Shown piece after piece: positions 26,143 to 34,620 of a stretch of DNA of 64,000 bases; the first letter of the stretch is position 1, and the number at the start of each line of letters is the position of its first letter. The notes under the pieces are model-generated. The model saw nothing but the letters and a program-made list of their open reading frames with translations. It was not told where the DNA came from and ran no database searches. The position numbers and the translations under genes are program-made. Source of the stretch: Actinomycetes bacterium (lineage in GTDB: Bacteria > Actinomycetota > Actinomycetes > S36-B12). Where the stretch lies: positions 62,001 through 126,000 of the forward strand of contig JAHEIZ010000001.1 in assembly GCA_024639145.1 (NCBI GenBank). Reading direction: 5' to 3'.

Positions 26143-26165
26143 CATGCATGCATAATGCATGCATG
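26143..26165. promoter_or_regulatory. Perfect palindrome overlapping the start codon of a TA operon
   Basis: Arms CATGCATGCAT and ATGCATGCATG (11 bases each) are separated by a single A. The right arm ends exactly with the ATG of the antitoxin gene, and the centre contains a CATAAT hexamer resembling a -10 element. Occupancy would block both transcription and translation initiation. This fits an autoregulatory operator for the ribbon-helix-helix antitoxin. Confidence 0.7.
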
Positions 26166-26399
26166 ACTGTGATCACCATCCGGAATGTTCCTGACGAGCT
26201 CAACGAGTCCATCAAGACCCTCGCCGCAGGCGCGGGTCAATCAGTTCAGCAGTACCTCCTTGGCGTGCTGCACACCCAAGTCGAACGATCAGCCATCGAA
26301 GATCGGCTCACCGCGCTCCTCGACTCAATTCCACCCGCCAACGTGACGACGGCCGAAATCGTAGCCGCAGTGCGTGCCCACAGAGATGAGCTTGGATGA
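26163..26399 (+). CDS. vapB: Ribbon-helix-helix antitoxin (FitA/VapB-like)
   Basis: The 78-residue protein begins MTVITIRNVPDELNESIKTL, a typical ribbon-helix-helix DNA-binding segment with the beta-strand VITIRNV. The helix SVQQYLLGVL follows and the C-terminal tail VAAVRAHRDELG would bind the toxin. No spaced ribosome-binding site is visible upstream because the start codon lies inside the palindromic operator. The stop overlaps the toxin ATG (ATGA). It is divergent from the pyrophosphorylase gene at 26044. Confidence 0.87.
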   Translation: MTVITIRNVPDELNESIKTLAAGAGQSVQQYLLGVLHTQVERSAIEDRLTALLDSIPPANVTTAEIVAAVRAHRDELG

Positions 26400-26791
26400 A
26401 CGCTGTCCTCGATGCGAGCCTGCTTGTCGAGTTGCTGACGAACCCACAACGTCAGGGAATTCGAAGGCGGCTTCCGTCCGTGGATTCGTGGTGTGCGCCT
26501 GAGTACGTTGATATCGAGTGCCTATCCGCACTTCGTCGGATGCGGCTGCAGGACCGGATAAGTCACGAGACTTTCACTCGCGCGGCCCTGTCGTTGCCAG
26601 AACTCACAGTGCATCGTCATGCAATCGCGGTTCAACTCCCCCGCATGATCCAACTGACTCCCAACGCCACAGCTTTCGACTCGGGATACCTCGTCCTCGC
26701 CGAAATTCTCGAGGCCCCTCTTTACACATGCGATGCAAAGCTTGCCGCCGTTCCCGGCATTCAGTGCGAGGTCATAGTCTTCGCTCCGTGA
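26396..26791 (+). CDS. vapC: VapC-like PIN-domain toxin
   Basis: The 131-residue PIN domain has the acidic residues Asp in AVLDASLLVELL, Glu in VDIECLSALRRM, Asp in TAFDSGYLVLAE and Asp in LYTCDAKLA. It is predicted to be a Mg-dependent ribonuclease held in check by the RHH antitoxin. Translation is coupled on both sides: its ATG overlaps the antitoxin stop and its TGA overlaps the GTG of the TIGR03089 gene. The module is therefore transcriptionally linked to a housekeeping-type neighbour. Confidence 0.9.
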   Translation: MNAVLDASLLVELLTNPQRQGIRRRLPSVDSWCAPEYVDIECLSALRRMRLQDRISHETFTRAALSLPELTVHRHAIAVQLPRMIQLTPNATAFDSGYLVLAEILEAPLYTCDAKLAAVPGIQCEVIVFAP

Positions 26792-27453
26792 CTGATGCTG
26801 ATCTGTGGGGCTTGCTCTCCACTCGCCGCCGCACCCATGGTTCTGACCCGCTGCTCACCTACATATCCGGTGACGAGCGGATGGAACTCTCGGCCATCTC
26901 GACCGAGAACGGTGCCGCGAAGGTCGCGGGAGCCCTCGCCGACGAGTTCCTGCTTGGCCCAAGAGCCCGCATCGCGGTGCATCTGCCCTGGCACTGGCAG
27001 CGCAGTTTGTGGATCGGTGGCATCGCGGCCATCGGCGGGGAATGCGAACCGTTCGGTGATCCGAGTTCCGCAGATCTCGTCGTGTGCACATCTCTCGATG
27101 CCGAGGCACTTGCTGCATCGGCTTCCTGTGACGTGGTCGTGGTCTCACTGCATCCGTTCGGGCTCACGGTGCCCGGATCAGTTCCCGACGGCTGCATCGA
27201 TGCTTCTGTCGTGGTGCGCATGCAGCCTGATGGCTTCGCTGCACGCGGTTGTTTCAGCACCGCCGTGCCAGATGTCGGCGCCACTGCCGAGCGCACCGTC
27301 GTTGTGTGCAGTGATGCGCGTAATGCCGAGTCATGGGTCTGGGCACTTCCTGCGCCACTGGTAACTGGTGGCTCGATCATCATGTGCACGGATGAGAATG
27401 CCGCTCAGTCGATTGCCGAGCAGGAGCGCGCATCGCGCATCGTGGTGCTCTAA
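26788..27453 (+). CDS. TIGR03089 family protein
   Basis: The 221-residue protein matches the actinobacterial TIGR03089 family, which resembles a trimmed adenylate-forming (AMP-ligase) N-terminal domain. It has a region like ARIAVHLPWHWQRSLWIGGIAAIG followed by DLVVCTS and VVVVSLHPFG. No ATP-binding loop is apparent, so it is probably not catalytic. GTG at 26788 overlaps the toxin stop by 4 bases. In mycobacteria the homologue (Rv3268) is next to an LCP protein, as here. It meets the convergent SpoIID/LytB gene with no gap. Confidence 0.8.
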   Translation: MTDADLWGLLSTRRRTHGSDPLLTYISGDERMELSAISTENGAAKVAGALADEFLLGPRARIAVHLPWHWQRSLWIGGIAAIGGECEPFGDPSSADLVVCTSLDAEALAASASCDVVVVSLHPFGLTVPGSVPDGCIDASVVVRMQPDGFAARGCFSTAVPDVGATAERTVVVCSDARNAESWVWALPAPLVTGGSIIMCTDENAAQSIAEQERASRIVVL

Positions 27454-29499
27454 CTACGGAGTGACGGTGATCGTGCTCGACTCGCTCACAGCGAGCACCT
27501 GCTTCTTCTTGAAGACCACGACTCGGTACTGATACACCGCACCGGCCGGCACGGCCTTCTTGATGGTGAAGGAGAAAGCACCCTTCTTCTTGGTCTTTGA
27601 CTTCGCCTTCGTATGCCACACGCCGTTCTCCAGGATCTGCCGCTCGATGCGCAGGCCCTTCTTGCCGGTGGAGACCGCACCGGAGAACACGACAGAGCTG
27701 CCGGCCTTGGGCGAAGCGCTGGGGCCGGCGGTCAAGGAGACAGTGGCCGTGGGTGCGGCAACGACGACCGGGGTCGTCGGCGCAGTAGATCCAGGGGCAC
27801 CGTCAGGAGTTGCCGGCACCGCAGGAGTGATGACTGTAGAAGCGATGGTCGGCAGCGGTGTGCCCATCTGCCCGTCCACTGCCTGGATGTAACGCGACTT
27901 CGCGCCGATGGCCGACATGAATGCCGTGCCGCCCTTGGTCACGGTACGACCGTCGGGAAGTGTGGCCGTGACCTGCTTGAGTGCGCCGGAACCAATGCGA
28001 TCGGTGATGTTCACGCTTGTCACCTGCCCGACGCCGAAGATCTGCGCCATCTTCGCCTGGGTCACCGGAATCGTCCATGAACGATCGGGGTTCGGCGCGT
28101 TCAGCGACCAGTGATCGTCGACCACTTGCGCGTAGGGAAGGTCACCGCCCCATTGATCCTTTGACGAGGTCGTAAGGCCGCCGGTTGACGCGGTGTAGAA
28201 CGCCTTGATCGGCTTTCCCGTGCTGTCGAGAAGGGCGAGACCGGTCGTATCGGAGGTCAGCGTGCCGTTGACGGCAGCCACCCAGTTGTCACCCTTGGCA
28301 GCGCTCGCCTTGCTCCAGCCGGTGAAAGTCTGGTCGCTGTATGGGCCCATGCCGTCATCAAGATGGCAGGCACACGGCTTGCGCACGCCGGCATCGATCT
28401 TGCTCAGCGCATACGAGCGAGCAGCGATGATCTGCGCCTGCAGGGCAGCTGTCGGCCACGCGCTCGTGACCTCGGAGATTCCGTAGAGGTATTCCTCGTG
28501 CAGGCGCAGGGCATTGACAACATTGAGGGTGCGGCCTGTATCGCCGTTGAACGGCACGATCTCGACTGAGCCGAAGCGATAGCGGTGACCGGGCGAGGCA
28601 AGAGTGCCCTTCGGGCCGGTGATGTTGAGCAGGGTCGCTCCACCCGCTGCAGTGCCCGGGGTCTTCGTACCGGCCCAGCGCACGCCGATCTTCGGCGCGG
28701 TGCCCAGATCCGTCGCTGCGCCGTTCGTGGTCTTGATGACTCGCACTCCATCAGGGACGAGTTCAGTGGTGAAGGTGTCGCCAGGGCCGCCGAGAACGAC
28801 ATTCGGTCCGATGGTGAGCTCTATCGCTCCGCCGCCGGCCTCAAGTGGTTCAGTGCGGAATTTGGCATTGGCCACGTGGTACAGCAGGTTCACGCGAATG
28901 TTCATGTCGTCCTGCACGGGCTGCACGGTCGAGCCGGTGAAGTAGTGCGACACGATCGTCGAGGCATCCGCCCCTTCCTGCGCCATGCCATACGCGCCCC
29001 ACTGCGACATACCCACTCCGTGGCCGAAGCCTGCGCCGGTGATCGTGAACTTGTCCGGCGGGCCGCACGGGTCAGCGGGTGACCCTGGTGCGGCATTGAC
29101 GCGCGCATACGCGGTGAGTGCATTGACGCTGTCGCTGCCGTTGGTACCGGTGAGGGTCAGTGTGTAGTTGCCGGGCGGCGCCGGCTGACCGGCATCGGTG
29201 AGTCCATCCCACGTAATCGCCAGCGGGCCAGCAGCAGGCTGCTGCCCGGTGAGAGTCCGCACTGCAGCGCAGCGCGAGGCAATCGCCAGGTTCCAGGTCA
29301 GTGGGCCGGGAGTGCTCGTGGTGAGCAGGATCGGAGCACCGCTTCCATAGGCAGTGTCATTGGTCGTTGCGCTCGGCAGGGCGACGCCTGATCGAGCCTT
29401 GGCGAGTGCTGACGGTGCCGCGAGGGAGGTCACGGCCACGGCCAGGCCCAGGACGGGTACGAGGGCGCGCATAAGCCGCGGTCGTACGGTTCTGGACAC
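27454..29499 (-). CDS. Secreted SpoIID/LytB-domain protein
   Basis: From a GTG at 29499 the 681-residue protein has a signal peptide (RALVPVLGLAVAVTSLAAPSALA). The middle is a SpoIID/LytB domain, recognised from GAGFGHGVGMSQWGAYGMA near residue 180, the LHEEYLYGISEVTSAWPTAALQAQIIAARSY stretch near 360, and YTASTGGLTTSSKDQWGG near 455. SpoIID enzymes are lytic transglycosylases acting on denuded peptidoglycan. The C-terminal ~80 residues form an Ig/SH3-like beta domain. The GTG is preferred for its GGAAGG site at good spacing. It is divergent from the LCP gene, consistent with a wall-remodelling role. Confidence 0.85.
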   Translation of the reverse strand: MSRTVRPRLMRALVPVLGLAVAVTSLAAPSALAKARSGVALPSATTNDTAYGSGAPILLTTSTPGPLTWNLAIASRCAAVRTLTGQQPAAGPLAITWDGLTDAGQPAPPGNYTLTLTGTNGSDSVNALTAYARVNAAPGSPADPCGPPDKFTITGAGFGHGVGMSQWGAYGMAQEGADASTIVSHYFTGSTVQPVQDDMNIRVNLLYHVANAKFRTEPLEAGGGAIELTIGPNVVLGGPGDTFTTELVPDGVRVIKTTNGAATDLGTAPKIGVRWAGTKTPGTAAGGATLLNITGPKGTLASPGHRYRFGSVEIVPFNGDTGRTLNVVNALRLHEEYLYGISEVTSAWPTAALQAQIIAARSYALSKIDAGVRKPCACHLDDGMGPYSDQTFTGWSKASAAKGDNWVAAVNGTLTSDTTGLALLDSTGKPIKAFYTASTGGLTTSSKDQWGGDLPYAQVVDDHWSLNAPNPDRSWTIPVTQAKMAQIFGVGQVTSVNITDRIGSGALKQVTATLPDGRTVTKGGTAFMSAIGAKSRYIQAVDGQMGTPLPTIASTVITPAVPATPDGAPGSTAPTTPVVVAAPTATVSLTAGPSASPKAGSSVVFSGAVSTGKKGLRIERQILENGVWHTKAKSKTKKKGAFSFTIKKAVPAGAVYQYRVVVFKKKQVLAVSESSTITVTP

Positions 29500-29718
29500 A
29501 CGTGCCTTCCCGGCGGGTGAGGAAGGTCCCGCCTGAATGTCCATTCTCACATGCCCCATCAGTCACACCAACACCATCCCGCGGTGATTCATCGGATACA
29601 CAATGGCCGAAATGTCGGGAACTCTCCCTCGTGGATCCGCGTCCTATGCGGGAGTGCCGCTGGTCAGCAATCGGTCAGTAGCGACTTACCATGGATGAAC
29701 CCCCACGAAGGAGCACCA

Positions 29719-31125
29719 ATGAGCACCCCTGCCCGCCGCCGCTGGCCCCGCCTGCTGGCTGCCGTGCTTGCCGTCGCCGTGCTGGCGATGACCGCCGTGG
29801 GCGCTGGCGTGAACATGCTCCTCGGGCACCTGACCGGCAACATCACCGCGATCGACATCAGCGATCAGACCGGCTCCTCGGCCGCCCCTTCGATCGTGGA
29901 TGAGGAAACCGGCAACTACACGCCCCTCAACATCTTGATGATGGGCAGTGACACCCGACAGGGCAAGGGCAATAAGGGCTACGGCAAGGCCGGCGTGATC
30001 AGCGGTGCCCGCTCCGACACCACGATCCTTCTCCATGTGAGCGCCGATCGACAGAGCGCCATTGCGGTGAGCATCCCCCGCGACACGATGATCACCCTGC
30101 CGACCTGCAAGAAGTCCGATGGCAGCACGGTCGGCGGCTATAAGGCCCGCTTCAACTCGGCGATCGAGCTCGGCGGCCCAGGCTGCACGATCAAGGCAGT
30201 CGAGGAGATGACCGGCCTCGACATCAACAACTTCATGCTCGTCGACTTCGGCGGTTTCAAGAAGATCGTCAACGCTCTCGATGGTGTCGAGATCTGCCTG
30301 ACCGAAGACGTCAACGACAAGCTCAGCGGGCTAGTCATGAAGAAGGGCCTTCACGTCGTCAATGGCGAGGAGGCACTCGCGTTCGTGCGCACCCGCCACG
30401 GACTCGGCGATGGCTCCGACACCTCACGCATCCGCCGCCAGCAGGCGTTCCTCTCCTCACTCATGCGCAAGACCCTCTCGAGCGGCACGCTGCTGAATCC
30501 GGCGAAGATGCTCGGCGTCCTGAACGCCGCCACGGAGTCGCTGACTGCGGATCCGACCCTGGCGAATGTCGACAATCTCAAGGAGATCGCCCTGAGCCTG
30601 AAGGACCTCAAGCCGAACAAGGTCACCTTCACCACGATGCCCTGGTACCCCAGCGGGGATGGCGCCACGGTTCTGCTGAACAAGAAGAAGGCCAAGCCGA
30701 TCTGGGCCGCCATCGCCAACGACACCTCATGGCCGCCGAAGCCGGCCGGCGATCAGCCGCTGCTCAAGGCCGAGCCATCGGGTATCCGCGTCAACGTCTA
30801 TAACGGCACCACGACCAAGGGCCTGGCCAAGAAGGTAGCCAAGCAGCTCAAGGCTGAGGGCTACCTCGTTCGCGACACCGGCAACTGGGATACCCAGGAC
30901 GTCACGACCACCACCGTCAACTACGACCCCGATTACGACGTCTCCGCCAAGACCCTCATCTACGCGACCACCGCCAATGGCGTGGCCACGAAGGGACAGG
31001 GCCAGGCGATGGATCTCGTCATCGGCACCGACTTCACCGGCGTCAAGCCCGTGCAGATTGCCGCAGCGATGAAGGATCTCACCGCGAACGTGAACAGCGG
31101 CGATGAGGCGTACTGCGCGAAGTAA
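29719..31125 (+). CDS. LytR-CpsA-Psr (LCP) family cell-wall ligase
   Basis: The 468-residue membrane-anchored protein has an N-terminal TM (LLAAVLAVAVLAMTAVGAGV). The LCP domain follows, with NILMMGSDTRQG, RSDTTILLHVSADR, SIPRDTMITLP and FVRTRHGLGDGSDTSRIRRQQAF; the Arg/Asp residues bind the polyprenyl pyrophosphate. A C-terminal LytR_C domain starts near residue 350 (IRVNVYNGTTTKGLAKKVA). LCP enzymes transfer glycopolymers from lipid carriers to peptidoglycan. This fits the adjoining polymer-synthesis cluster, whose product it may attach. GAAGGAG precedes the ATG at 29719. Confidence 0.93.
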   Translation: MSTPARRRWPRLLAAVLAVAVLAMTAVGAGVNMLLGHLTGNITAIDISDQTGSSAAPSIVDEETGNYTPLNILMMGSDTRQGKGNKGYGKAGVISGARSDTTILLHVSADRQSAIAVSIPRDTMITLPTCKKSDGSTVGGYKARFNSAIELGGPGCTIKAVEEMTGLDINNFMLVDFGGFKKIVNALDGVEICLTEDVNDKLSGLVMKKGLHVVNGEEALAFVRTRHGLGDGSDTSRIRRQQAFLSSLMRKTLSSGTLLNPAKMLGVLNAATESLTADPTLANVDNLKEIALSLKDLKPNKVTFTTMPWYPSGDGATVLLNKKKAKPIWAAIANDTSWPPKPAGDQPLLKAEPSGIRVNVYNGTTTKGLAKKVAKQLKAEGYLVRDTGNWDTQDVTTTTVNYDPDYDVSAKTLIYATTANGVATKGQGQAMDLVIGTDFTGVKPVQIAAAMKDLTANVNSGDEAYCAK

Positions 31126-31153
31126 TTCGCGCATGTACGCCTGAGAGAGAGCG

Positions 31154-31169
31154 GTCGACGTCAGTCGAC
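31154..31169. terminator. Short hairpin between convergent LCP and GT2 genes
   Basis: GTCGAC repeated around a 4-base loop forms a 6-bp stem. It sits in the 85-bp gap between two convergent genes. No T-tract follows, so a terminator role is tentative. Confidence 0.3.
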
Positions 31170-31210
31170 TCCGTATCTACTGCGCGAAGTAGTGCGCTCC
31201 GTCAGAAGAG

Positions 31211-32074
31211 TTAGATAACCGGCGGACGGCCGGCCTTGGTCATCTCCCATACGGTGCGCCACTTCATCGCGCGACGTCCGCCCGGATTCTCGGCCATGCC
31301 CTCGCGTAATCCGCCGAACCACGCCTTGAGTGCCTGCTTGTCGCGCATGCGGAGCACCGTGATGCCGACCCACGTACCGACATAGATCGGCTCGAGCACG
31401 ACAGGCAGATTGCGACGGGCAAGCCATACGCGGTTGCGCGCATTGAGCCGGTAGTAGACCTCATGGCGCGCCGGATCGATCACCGGGTGATGCACGCTGA
31501 CATCACCGGCGTACCAAGCGGTGTAGCCGGCATCCCACACGCGCCACACGAGCTCGATTCCCTCGTGTGCGTAGAAGAACGGATCAGGCCACCCGCCGAT
31601 CGCATCGAAGAGATCGCGTCGCATCGCGACCGCGCCCTCCCACAATGCGGTCGCGGGGCCCGGGGTCGCGTGATTGCCGGGGCGCAGGCGCGGTACCCAG
31701 CGGCCCGGCGCTACAGCACCGGTCGGATCAACCACGCGGGGCTGGATCAGCCCGAGGCTGGGATCAGCTGCGAACCTTCGCGCGAGATCCGCGAGGAATC
31801 CGTCATCGGCAAGGCAGGCATCGTCATCGAGGAAGAAGATCAGTTCCCCACCGACCTCGGGCACGCCGGCATTGCGACCCGCAGGAATGCCGAGATTCTC
31901 GGGAAGTGCCAACGTCTTCACCTGAGCCGGCAGACCGGTGGGGACCCAGCCGTTTCCGACCACGACCACGTCGACCTCGACATCGCGCTGTGTGAGCACT
32001 GAGTCGACGGCCGCGCGAAGTTCCTCCGGGCGCTTACCCATGGTCAGGACAACCACGCCATACGTGGCCGTCAT
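31211..32074 (-). CDS. Glycosyltransferase family 2
   Basis: The 287-residue GT-A enzyme begins TYGVVVLTMGKRPEELRAAV and has VVVVGNGW, the acceptor-site LPENLGIPAGRNAG, and the metal-binding ELIFFLDDDACLADDGF (DDD). The segment FFYAHEGIELVWRVWDAGY holds the ExxxLxWR-like base region of rhamnosyl/galactofuranosyl transferases. It resembles WbbL-type enzymes but the sugar cannot be read. It overlaps the upstream CDP-alcohol phosphotransferase by 4 bp and is the last gene of a six-gene minus-strand operon starting near 37.4 kb. Confidence 0.9.
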   Translation of the reverse strand: MTATYGVVVLTMGKRPEELRAAVDSVLTQRDVEVDVVVVGNGWVPTGLPAQVKTLALPENLGIPAGRNAGVPEVGGELIFFLDDDACLADDGFLADLARRFAADPSLGLIQPRVVDPTGAVAPGRWVPRLRPGNHATPGPATALWEGAVAMRRDLFDAIGGWPDPFFYAHEGIELVWRVWDAGYTAWYAGDVSVHHPVIDPARHEVYYRLNARNRVWLARRNLPVVLEPIYVGTWVGITVLRMRDKQALKAWFGGLREGMAENPGGRRAMKWRTVWEMTKAGRPPVI

Positions 32075-32871
32075 GCGCGCAGCTTGCTCGAGCTCAGGAT
32101 GGAGGCGAGGTGACCGATGATCGTGACGACGCCGAAGATCGCGAGGAAGGCAAGCAGGATTCGCGTGACGACGAGATCGCCGGTGATCGCATCACCGATC
32201 GAGGCGAGGAAGATCAGGATCGTCAGCTCAACGGAGTGGTACGAGCGATGGAAGGGCACGAAGCGCGCGAATGAGCGAAGGTTTCTCAGGCCAGCAGCCT
32301 TCGGCACTCCGACATCAGCGCGATCAGCGAGCTTCGGCATGTCGTTGTAGGCACGCGAGACATGAACCATGTCATTGAGAGCCTTGTTGTAGAGGATCAT
32401 CACGGCGAGCAGCGCGCCGATCAGCGGCCAGGGCGAATCAAGCCAGCCAGGATTCGGGAAGCCTGCGGCTCGGAAGCCCAGGGCAATCGGGATGATGCCC
32501 TCGGTCGTGTAGTGACCGACGCGATCGAGGAATACGCCGAGAGGCGACGACTTCTTTCGCCAGCGCGCGACCTCGCCATCGCAGCAGTCCCAGAGCATCT
32601 GCATCTGGCCGAGCAGCATGGCCAGAAGGCCACCGATGACACCCGGAATAAGCACGACCAGGCCGGCGCTCGCACCGGTAAGGATCATCAGCCAGGTCAC
32701 TTGGTTCGCCGTGATCGGCGTGCGCAGCAGCAGCTTGGTCAGGTACGGCGAAATATCGCGCAGGTAGACATCGGCGACCCAGTGCTCGGAGTTCTTGCGA
32801 CCGCGAATGGCGGGCGGCTGGCAGACCTCGCGGATCTCGGCCACGGTGGGGCGAGAGGGGCGATCGGTCAT
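32071..32871 (-). CDS. CDP-alcohol phosphatidyltransferase family membrane enzyme
   Basis: The 266-residue membrane protein contains the CDP-alcohol phosphotransferase motif in the form DCCDGEVARWRKKSSPLG followed by VFLDRVGHY. The first three aspartates of D-x2-DG-x2-AR-x8-G-x3-D-x3-D are intact, but the last position is His instead of Asp. This last residue is the proposed general base, so the reaction may differ or His may replace it. About six TM segments follow the family pattern. The substrate is probably a CDP-linked polyol or inositol used for the surface polymer. Overlaps of 4 bp link it to the GT2 gene. Confidence 0.88.
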   Translation of the reverse strand: MTDRPSRPTVAEIREVCQPPAIRGRKNSEHWVADVYLRDISPYLTKLLLRTPITANQVTWLMILTGASAGLVVLIPGVIGGLLAMLLGQMQMLWDCCDGEVARWRKKSSPLGVFLDRVGHYTTEGIIPIALGFRAAGFPNPGWLDSPWPLIGALLAVMILYNKALNDMVHVSRAYNDMPKLADRADVGVPKAAGLRNLRSFARFVPFHRSYHSVELTILIFLASIGDAITGDLVVTRILLAFLAIFGVVTIIGHLASILSSSKLRA

Positions 32872-32904
32872 CGAGGAATCCTGTTCGTCTGCGCGAGTGC
32901 GGGG

Positions 32905-34620
32905 CTACTGCCCGCTGCGCAACCACTGTACCGAGGCGATACCCACCAGGAGGATTGCCAGTACCAGCGCGCCCCAGCTCAGCACGGTCGTGAATGCACC
33001 GAGGCCAAGGATCGACGCCACGATCACGATGATCGTGCGGCCATCCCAGCCCAGGCCCGCCCAGGTGATCCAGCGCGGGGTCGGACGCCCCTGGATCGCG
33101 CGATAGAGCACGTCGTAGTGGTGGAAGGCGATCACCGCGACCCACCAGAAGGCCACGGTCGTGGCCGAGGGGAAGAGCCAGATCGCCAGCACGGCCACCA
33201 GGCCGAGTTCGATCAGTCGCAGGAGGGCCGGCACGGCCCAGCCGAAGGGAGCTCCCCAGACACCATTGATCGAGATGACGCGGCCAAGTCCGGAGAGCAC
33301 GGGACCGGCATCGGCCTGACGCCAGAGCAACACCCACGCGTCAGTCGGAGCCGAGCCGTGCCAGCTCAGGCTGCGCAGCACACGACCCGCGGTGACATAA
33401 GCCAGGGCGATGATGCCGAGTGCGAGCAAGATGCCGAGGGCCCACGCCGCGCCGCCGACGATCGCGACCACGCTGATCACTAGCCAGCGCTCGCCGATCG
33501 GCATATGGATGGCGCGCTTGGCCCAGCGAATCGCATTGCGCGAGTTCATGCGAGTCGAGATCTCCATTGCGCCGGAGACCGACCAACCGCTCGCCGCGGT
33601 CAGATCAGCGCGCTCGACGATGTCAGTGATCGGCACGAGCGCCTCGCGCTGGCGCTGCACGCGCGAGAAGTCGTAATCGGTCATGTGCCGCGTGGTCTGC
33701 AGAACCATCATGACCAGGGCCAGCCACCAGATATCGACACCGTGAAGTGCCGCGCCTGCCGCGAGGCCCGCATAGGCGAGGTATTCCTTCACGCGATCGG
33801 TGGAGGCATCAAGCCAGGCACCCATGGCCGAGAACTTCCGGGTAGCACGAGCTACCTCGCCGTCGACGCAGTCGATGATCAGGCTCAGCTGAAGGAGGAT
33901 GGCGCCGACCACGAGTGCCCAGCGATCACCGAGTGCGAAGCTGCCCGCCGCCAGGAGGCCCACCGCAAAGGAGATCAGCGTGATCGAGTTCGGAGACATG
34001 CCCAGTTTGAGGGCCACTGCCGTGAGTGGCTTCGAGAGTTTGCGCACCACGAAGGTCGAATAGAAACCGTCATCGACCCGATTCGCCTGCAGTCGCGCGA
34101 TGCGCTCAGGTGACACTGAGCCAATCGCGAGCTCCGCAGAATCGCGATCGCGGGGATCAAGGAACCATGGGACGTCAACGAGGTCGATTGCCTTGCAGGA
34201 GATACCTCCACGCACAATGGCAACAGCGCACAGCCGAATCGCATCATCACGATTCGCGGTGATTGCGCCGCGCGCGAGCGCATCGGCAAGCTCATCGATC
34301 GCGTCGGCTGCTCGCGAAGTATCAGCACGGCCAATTCGCATGGCGCCGATGAAGATGTGATCGGGGCCCGAGACCTCATGCCAGGTGCTGCCGACGGCAT
34401 TGACGAGATGATGACGAACACGGACATCGGCGTCCACGCGTTGCGGACGCACCAGCAGTGCCGTCGCGGAGTCATCGAGAATCGGCGCGAGGGCAGCCTC
34501 GGCGATCACCAGTCGTGGATCGCACAGCACGAGCCCTTCGGATTCGCGCACTTGAGCGGCCAGGCTGCGCAGCACTCCGGCGGTATCGAGGTCACCCGGC
34601 ACGAAGGCGTACACGCTCAC
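32905..34620 (-). CDS. Fused CDP-alcohol phosphotransferase with N-terminal nucleotidyltransferase-like remnant and DUF5941-like C-terminus
   Basis: The 571-residue protein has three parts. Residues 1-190 resemble a decayed sugar-nucleotidyltransferase: the GxGTR loop is absent, but a terminal WFLDPRDRD recalls the wD(x)DTPEDL end of such enzymes. Residues ~200-400 hold a canonical CDP-alcohol phosphotransferase motif, DCVDGEVARATRKFSAMG then AWLDASTD, with all four aspartates. Residues ~420-571 are membrane helices ending in FHHYDVLYRAIQGRPTP, which I associate with DUF5941. The arrangement recalls bifunctional inositol-phosphate cytidylyl/transferase enzymes. The separate cytidylyltransferase-like gene at 38.75 kb may supply the lost activity. 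Confidence 0.82.
   Translation of the reverse strand: MSVYAFVPGDLDTAGVLRSLAAQVRESEGLVLCDPRLVIAEAALAPILDDSATALLVRPQRVDADVRVRHHLVNAVGSTWHEVSGPDHIFIGAMRIGRADTSRAADAIDELADALARGAITANRDDAIRLCAVAIVRGGISCKAIDLVDVPWFLDPRDRDSAELAIGSVSPERIARLQANRVDDGFYSTFVVRKLSKPLTAVALKLGMSPNSITLISFAVGLLAAGSFALGDRWALVVGAILLQLSLIIDCVDGEVARATRKFSAMGAWLDASTDRVKEYLAYAGLAAGAALHGVDIWWLALVMMVLQTTRHMTDYDFSRVQRQREALVPITDIVERADLTAASGWSVSGAMEISTRMNSRNAIRWAKRAIHMPIGERWLVISVVAIVGGAAWALGILLALGIIALAYVTAGRVLRSLSWHGSAPTDAWVLLWRQADAGPVLSGLGRVISINGVWGAPFGWAVPALLRLIELGLVAVLAIWLFPSATTVAFWWVAVIAFHHYDVLYRAIQGRPTPRWITWAGLGWDGRTIIVIVASILGLGAFTTVLSWGALVLAILLVGIASVQWLRSGQ

Noticed and set aside
24045-26215. Longer start for the pyrophosphorylase gene (to 26215)
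   Set aside because: The extension would encode non-family residues and run through the antitoxin start and operator; MTEAVLLVGGQGTRL at 26044 is the canonical N-terminus.
26760-27453. Frame in +1 register from 26518 as a separate 311-residue protein
   Set aside because: Its first 90 residues are the shadow of the PIN toxin; only the part from GTG 26788 matches TIGR03089.
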